DNA of 64,000 bases from Paenibacillus albus (GTDB lineage: Bacteria; Bacillota; Bacilli; Paenibacillales; Paenibacillaceae): the NCBI RefSeq assembly GCF_003952225.1, contig NZ_CP034437.1, forward strand, positions 6,124,001 to 6,188,000, read 5' to 3'. A program made the translations under genes and the position numbers. Below are positions 60,555 to 64,000 of this stretch, in pieces. How positions within the stretch are numbered: the first letter of the stretch is position 1; every line of letters starts with the position of its first letter. The notes below the pieces were generated by a model, which was given only the letters and a program-made list of their open reading frames with translations, made no database searches and was not told the DNA's origin.

Positions 60555-60587
60555 ATTAGCGCCAGGAGCTAAGCCCCCAGCGCTAAT
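60555..60587 (-). other. Intercistronic hairpin after the sugar-binding protein gene
   Basis: ATTAGCGC (60555-60562) pairs with GCGCTAAT (60580-60587). There is no T-run on the minus strand, so it is more likely a stabiliser or partial terminator between the binding-protein and permease genes. Confidence 0.65.
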
Positions 60588-60604
60588 CGCCAAAATCGTT
60601 CTTC

Positions 60605-62284
60605 CTATCCCTTAAGCGCCTCTGTAATTTCCTTCGTAATCTCGTCTCCGCCTTGCGCTTTGAAGTTCTTGACGAACTCGTCAAACGCGCTCAGATCGGC
60701 ACCGCCCATAATGATTTTGGTGTAGGTCTCATTTTGCAGCTTGAGCAGGTTCGCCCACTTGGTTTCCATGGACTTGGTTTGACCATAATACAAGCTGAAC
60801 ACTTTGTTCATTGGCTTGAACAATTCCTGACCAGAAACGATGTAGGAGAAGGCAGGTCCCCATGCGCCGAAGTCCGTTGCAGGTTTGTCTTTCGTTTTCA
60901 GCCAATCTTCATACAGCGGTTTCTGGTTGCTGTTCAGTGTCGATACGTCAGCCGTGCCGCTGATTACATCGTTGATCGCCTTCGAATTGCGTTCTACGTT
61001 ATCCGCATACGTCGTCACGCTGCGCATTGGCCAGTTCTGCAAGCCGACACCAGGATCAAGCTTTGACGCATCCGGATCTGCATACGTTTCTGCTGCGACT
61101 TGTACGTTAATATATTTCATGAGTGCTTCCGGATGCTTGAAGCCTTTCTTCATAACGAAGTAAGCGCTTGTCGGCGATTGGACATGCGTATTGAATGTGC
61201 CTGCTGAATCAAGAGGCACCAGGTATGGCTTCCAATTAGCTTTCGGATCATTCTTCATCGTATCCGGCAGCGGATCGTAGCCCATCCACCAAGGACCGAA
61301 GAAGATACCCGACTTACCTCCTCGCACAAGCTCCAGCGGATCGGTGTGAAGCGCGAATTCCTTATCAATCAAGCCTTGCGCATACAGATCGCGAAGCTTG
61401 CCCAGCGCTTCCTTCGTCTCTGGCGTGATGCCGCCAAACTCTACATTGCCCGAGCTATCCTTCACCCAGTTGAGCGGGTAGGACTTGAAGGACGCGAAGA
61501 TCGGATCCAAGCCGCCGACGGAGTTGTCCATTTCGAACAACGCTTTGTCTCCCGTAATACCGACCGTTCCTTTGCCGCTTACGTCTTTATCGATGAACGC
61601 TTTCGCTACCGCTGCAAGCTCATCCACCGTCTTCGGCGGCTGCAGGCCTAGCTTATCCAGCCAATCCTGACGAATCCAAAGCATGTAGATCGAGTCCGCG
61701 AGCGTCTGTGAGTTCGGAATTGCCATCAGCTTGCCGTCGAATGTCGCCTGCTTCAGGCCGATTTCGCTAGCTGATTCATACATTTCCTTTATTTGCGGGG
61801 AAGCATAGTTCTTGTAAACGTCTGTCATGTCTTCCAATTGTCCGGCTTCCACCAATTTCACGAGATCGGAATAGCCCACGATCATCGCATCCGGGATATC
61901 GTTGCTTGCGATGGCCAGCTTCTGCTTCTGCGTATACGCATCGCCTTGCGCCTGCCATACATGGTTAAACTTAATGTTCAATTTCTCTTCCGTATAGCGA
62001 GTATACTGATTGTTCTCAACCGTATCGCCGGCCGGAAGCGTCTTCTCCGAGGTCGGGTCAATCGATTTGCCGATATTGATCGTTACCGGCTCAGCATATT
62101 TACCGAACGGATCGGCAGGAGCTGCAGCCGTATTGCCTGCGCCTGCATTGTTCGAGCTCGTGTTCGAGTTCGCTGCCGCATTGCCGCCATTATTGCTGGA
62201 GCCGTTGTTATTCGACGCGCACCCTGTTGCTAATGCCAAACAAGCTGTCAACATGATTGCCGTACTTCGTAACCGCAAATTCAT
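60605..62284 (-). CDS. Sugar ABC transporter substrate-binding lipoprotein (LplA-like)
   Basis: A 559-residue lipoprotein. The signal peptide ends LALATGC (Cys near 22), followed by an Asn/Gly/Ser-rich linker to about 60 and a large binding domain (WIRQDWLDKLGLQPPKTVDEL, FFGPWWMGYDPLPDTM) typical of LplA-like oligosaccharide binders. ATG at 62284 follows GGGGGATTAAG. First gene of the importer; expression is probably driven by the adjacent two-component system. Confidence 0.92.
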   Translation of the reverse strand: MNLRLRSTAIMLTACLALATGCASNNNGSSNNGGNAAANSNTSSNNAGAGNTAAAPADPFGKYAEPVTINIGKSIDPTSEKTLPAGDTVENNQYTRYTEEKLNIKFNHVWQAQGDAYTQKQKLAIASNDIPDAMIVGYSDLVKLVEAGQLEDMTDVYKNYASPQIKEMYESASEIGLKQATFDGKLMAIPNSQTLADSIYMLWIRQDWLDKLGLQPPKTVDELAAVAKAFIDKDVSGKGTVGITGDKALFEMDNSVGGLDPIFASFKSYPLNWVKDSSGNVEFGGITPETKEALGKLRDLYAQGLIDKEFALHTDPLELVRGGKSGIFFGPWWMGYDPLPDTMKNDPKANWKPYLVPLDSAGTFNTHVQSPTSAYFVMKKGFKHPEALMKYINVQVAAETYADPDASKLDPGVGLQNWPMRSVTTYADNVERNSKAINDVISGTADVSTLNSNQKPLYEDWLKTKDKPATDFGAWGPAFSYIVSGQELFKPMNKVFSLYYGQTKSMETKWANLLKLQNETYTKIIMGGADLSAFDEFVKNFKAQGGDEITKEITEALKG

Positions 62285-62334
62285 CTTAATCCCCCTGTAG
62301 TTTGGTTTGGCTTTCTTGCACTATCGTATAGGAA

Positions 62335-62368
62335 AAAGGACCTTCTGCGAGAGCAAAAACGGTCCTTT
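62335..62368 (-). terminator. Terminator of the response regulator gene
   Basis: AAAGGACC (62335-62342) pairs with GGTCCTTT (62361-62368). On the minus strand the stem runs into TTTTTCC. Confidence 0.65.
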
Positions 62369-62394
62369 GAAGGTAGCTATTCGATTCGATGCTT

Positions 62395-63480
62395 TCAGGA
62401 CATTTGGTCGACCGATCTCATCAAATCGGACGATTTCATACCCTTGGCCCGATATTCGCTTGGCAGCAGGTGAAATATAGAACGAAATACTTTACTGAAG
62501 TATTTCTCGTTCGGATAGCCTGCCTTCTGAGAGACCGCATAGATCGGAAGCGTCGACTCTTCCAGCAGCTTCAGCGCAAACTCGAGACGGGCGTTACGCA
62601 GGTAGTTTTGAAAAGAAATGCCGATGATCTCTTTGAAGCATTCGCTGAAATAGCTGCGGCTCACGCTAACCTCACGCGCGACTTCGTCCAGATGAAGATC
62701 CTCACTCAGATGCTCCCGGATATAATGGGCTGCCCGAAGGATTGCCTCGATCATTTCAATCGAGTACTGCGACAGCTTCTGTTCCTTCTGGAACCATGCG
62801 CGCAATGCGGTTATATCCGCGCGCCATTCCGCCAGCGTAAGAATGGAAGCTGACGACTCCCTTCGCCTTTCCGGAAGAATGGGACTCAGCTTATGGAGCA
62901 GCTTCTCTCTAGCTTCTTGTACAGCTTCAAGCATCAGCTTGTTCTGGCTCATATAATCCGTCAGCTTCGTATACTTGCTAGAATCTCTAAGCCAGTCCAG
63001 CGGCGTCATTGCAGCGATGATCCAAGCTTGATCTTCAGGCGATGCCATCTGCTGCTGCTGAGTGCCTTGCTCGTTCGGATGGTTCGTCCGCTGCTTCAAT
63101 TCAAATTGAATTCGCTTCGTAATCCGCTCCAGCACCTCTTCGAGCTTTACTTTCTCCAGCTGAATCTTCGCAATATAATCAATCGCACCTAGCCGGAGCG
63201 CTTCTTGAATCAGCTCGAAGTCCTGGTGATAAGACAGCACCACGATGAACATGTTCGGATACAGCTCGCGAACCTGCCGCATCAGATCGATTCCGGATAA
63301 GACCGGCATCGCGAGGTCCGTGATGAGCAGATCAACCTCGTTTGCCTGCAGAAATTCAAGCGCCTTCTCCCCATTGCTCGCTTCGCCCGCCACTTGTAAT
63401 CCGAATTGATTCCAAGGGAGCAGATTCATTAAGCCTGTCCGCGCCAAGCGATCGTCATCCACTATGAGTACGCGCATCAT
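62395..63480 (-). CDS. Response regulator, AraC type (YesN-like)
   Basis: A 361-residue regulator with an N-terminal receiver domain (VLIVDDDRLARTGL; phospho-acceptor Asp in LLITDLAMP near 55; AKIQ lysine near 105), a linker containing a QQQQM tract, and a C-terminal AraC DNA-binding domain (HLDEVAREVSVSRSYFSECF and IYAVSQKAGYPNEKYFSKVF). Tandem ATGs at 63480 and 63477; the first overlaps the kinase stop as ATGA. It should activate the downstream sugar importer in response to the kinase. Confidence 0.92.
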   Translation of the reverse strand: MMRVLIVDDDRLARTGLMNLLPWNQFGLQVAGEASNGEKALEFLQANEVDLLITDLAMPVLSGIDLMRQVRELYPNMFIVVLSYHQDFELIQEALRLGAIDYIAKIQLEKVKLEEVLERITKRIQFELKQRTNHPNEQGTQQQQMASPEDQAWIIAAMTPLDWLRDSSKYTKLTDYMSQNKLMLEAVQEAREKLLHKLSPILPERRRESSASILTLAEWRADITALRAWFQKEQKLSQYSIEMIEAILRAAHYIREHLSEDLHLDEVAREVSVSRSYFSECFKEIIGISFQNYLRNARLEFALKLLEESTLPIYAVSQKAGYPNEKYFSKVFRSIFHLLPSEYRAKGMKSSDLMRSVDQMS

Positions 63481-64000
63481 AAGCTTTCACCTTTCTTCAT
63501 CGCATGCGTTCTAGGGATTCGAAGCGTAATGCAAGTGCCTTCCCCAATCGTGCTGCTAATACTGAAATCTGCTTGTCCGTTATAACCCGTATCGAATACC
63601 CGTTTCACATAGTAGACTCCGATTCCGAGTCCAATTCGGTTCTGTTCCTCCGATTGTTTCTCCAATAGCCGCGCAATCGTTTCCGGTGTCATGCCGCGCC
63701 CGTTATCTCGAATGCGAATGATGATATACTCGCGGCCATCCGGCTCTACAGCAACCTCGATCAAGCCATCCTTGTCAAAATTTCCATGATAGAGGGAGTT
63801 TTCCACGAGCGGCTGCAAAATAAACCGCGGCACCAAGCAGTTCTGCAGCTCTTCGGGAGCCTCAATGTGGACGATAAATTCGAAATCGTAGCGAATTTTC
63901 TGCAAGGTCAAATAATCCTTCAGCGCTTCCAGCTCTTCCGCAATCGTCGATTGAGGCCCCTTCTTGCCAAGGTTGTAATAGAGCAATTTGTTCAATGAGG
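63477..64000 (-). CDS. Partial sensor histidine kinase (YesM-like), C-terminal part
   Basis: The C-terminal region of a kinase whose 5' end lies beyond the right edge. Visible are the end of the His_kinase region (LNKLLYYNLGKKG, YLTLQKIRYDFEF), the ATP-binding N box LQPLVENSLYHG, G1 box IRDNGRGM and G2 box GLGIGVYYVKRVF. An apparent in-frame start near 63995 is internal and should not be used. It forms a two-component pair with the overlapping response regulator. The sensor and membrane parts, and the phosphorylated histidine, are outside the window. Confidence 0.92.
   Translation of the reverse strand, partial: SLNKLLYYNLGKKGPQSTIAEELEALKDYLTLQKIRYDFEFIVHIEAPEELQNCLVPRFILQPLVENSLYHGNFDKDGLIEVAVEPDGREYIIIRIRDNGRGMTPETIARLLEKQSEEQNRIGLGIGVYYVKRVFDTGYNGQADFSISSTIGEGTCITLRIPRTHAMKKGESL

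Noticed and set aside
1..64000. Mobile element, prophage, integron or defence island
   Set aside because: No transposase, integrase, recombinase, toxin-antitoxin or restriction gene, and no target-site duplication was seen.

Overview
The window reads as a chromosomal stretch of a spore-forming member of the Bacillota, most likely Paenibacillus, Cohnella or a close relative. The evidence is a GerA-type spore germination operon, a Spo0E-like phosphatase, strong GGAGG ribosome binding sites with occasional GTG and TTG starts, and Gram-positive lipoprotein signals on the solute-binding proteins. The gene content is also typical of that group: many AraC regulators, several Gfo/Idh/MocA dehydrogenases, YesN/YesM-type sensing and many glycan-use genes. 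GC content appears to be near 50%. I saw no rRNA, tRNA, CRISPR array, transposase, integrase or phage gene.

Layout. 1-4189: a minus-strand amino-sugar-like operon (NagB-like deaminase, PfkB kinase, small protein, frameshifted PIG-L deacetylase, partial amidotransferase-like gene). 4424-8423: an orphan sugar-binding lipoprotein divergent from a membrane-anchored AraC regulator. 8489-10950: a dehydrogenase plus a putative glycosidase. 11217-13694: a small unknown protein, then an AraC regulator and a zinc-type dehydrogenase. 13904-18064: an aldolase / DeoR / dehydrogenase operon facing a SIS-domain sugar isomerase. 18099-21343: a frameshifted GNAT gene, then a Fur-box-controlled siderophore-binding lipoprotein and its Btr-like regulator. 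21480-22560: a non-coding zone of stem-loop repeats and a very G-rich array of about 710 bp. 22630-28485: a five-gene peptide (Opp/Dpp/App-like) ABC operon. 28771: Spo0E-like protein. 29150-35007: a regulon with a MocE-like Rieske ferredoxin, a MocD-like desaturase, a LacI regulator, an isomerase, a MocA-like dehydrogenase and an aldose epimerase; two copies of one operator palindrome tie it together. 35080-35350: a second zone of stem-loop repeats. 35525-39817: the GerA/GerC/GerB operon and a convergent two-helix membrane protein.

39991-47067 holds an alpha/beta hydrolase, a CBS-domain protein, a 54-residue protein, an acyl-ligase / alditol-oxidase operon and an AraC regulator divergent from a dehydrogenase. 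47149-51080 is a coupled GH110 / GH95-like pair. 51186-57708 holds a histidine phosphatase, a MarR-controlled MMPL exporter and a TIM-barrel isomerase with a GH35 beta-galactosidase. 57769 to the right edge holds an AraC regulator, a LplABC-type sugar importer without its own ATPase, and a two-component system that runs off the end.

How it works together (inference). The window is mainly a set of separate carbohydrate-scavenging modules, each with a regulator, one or two dehydrogenases or isomerases, and sometimes a glycosidase or importer. The glycosidases lack obvious signal peptides, so oligosaccharides are probably imported first and cut in the cytoplasm. The most unusual elements are the three-block G-rich array, the CTGAGAG stem-loop family seen in two intergenic zones, the MocD/MocE-like oxygenase regulon with its two identical operators, and the GH110-GH95-GH35 set, which would suit alpha-galactosylated and alpha-fucosylated beta-galactosides. 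Two genes carry apparent one-base losses in homopolymers; these could be assembly errors or real inactivation.
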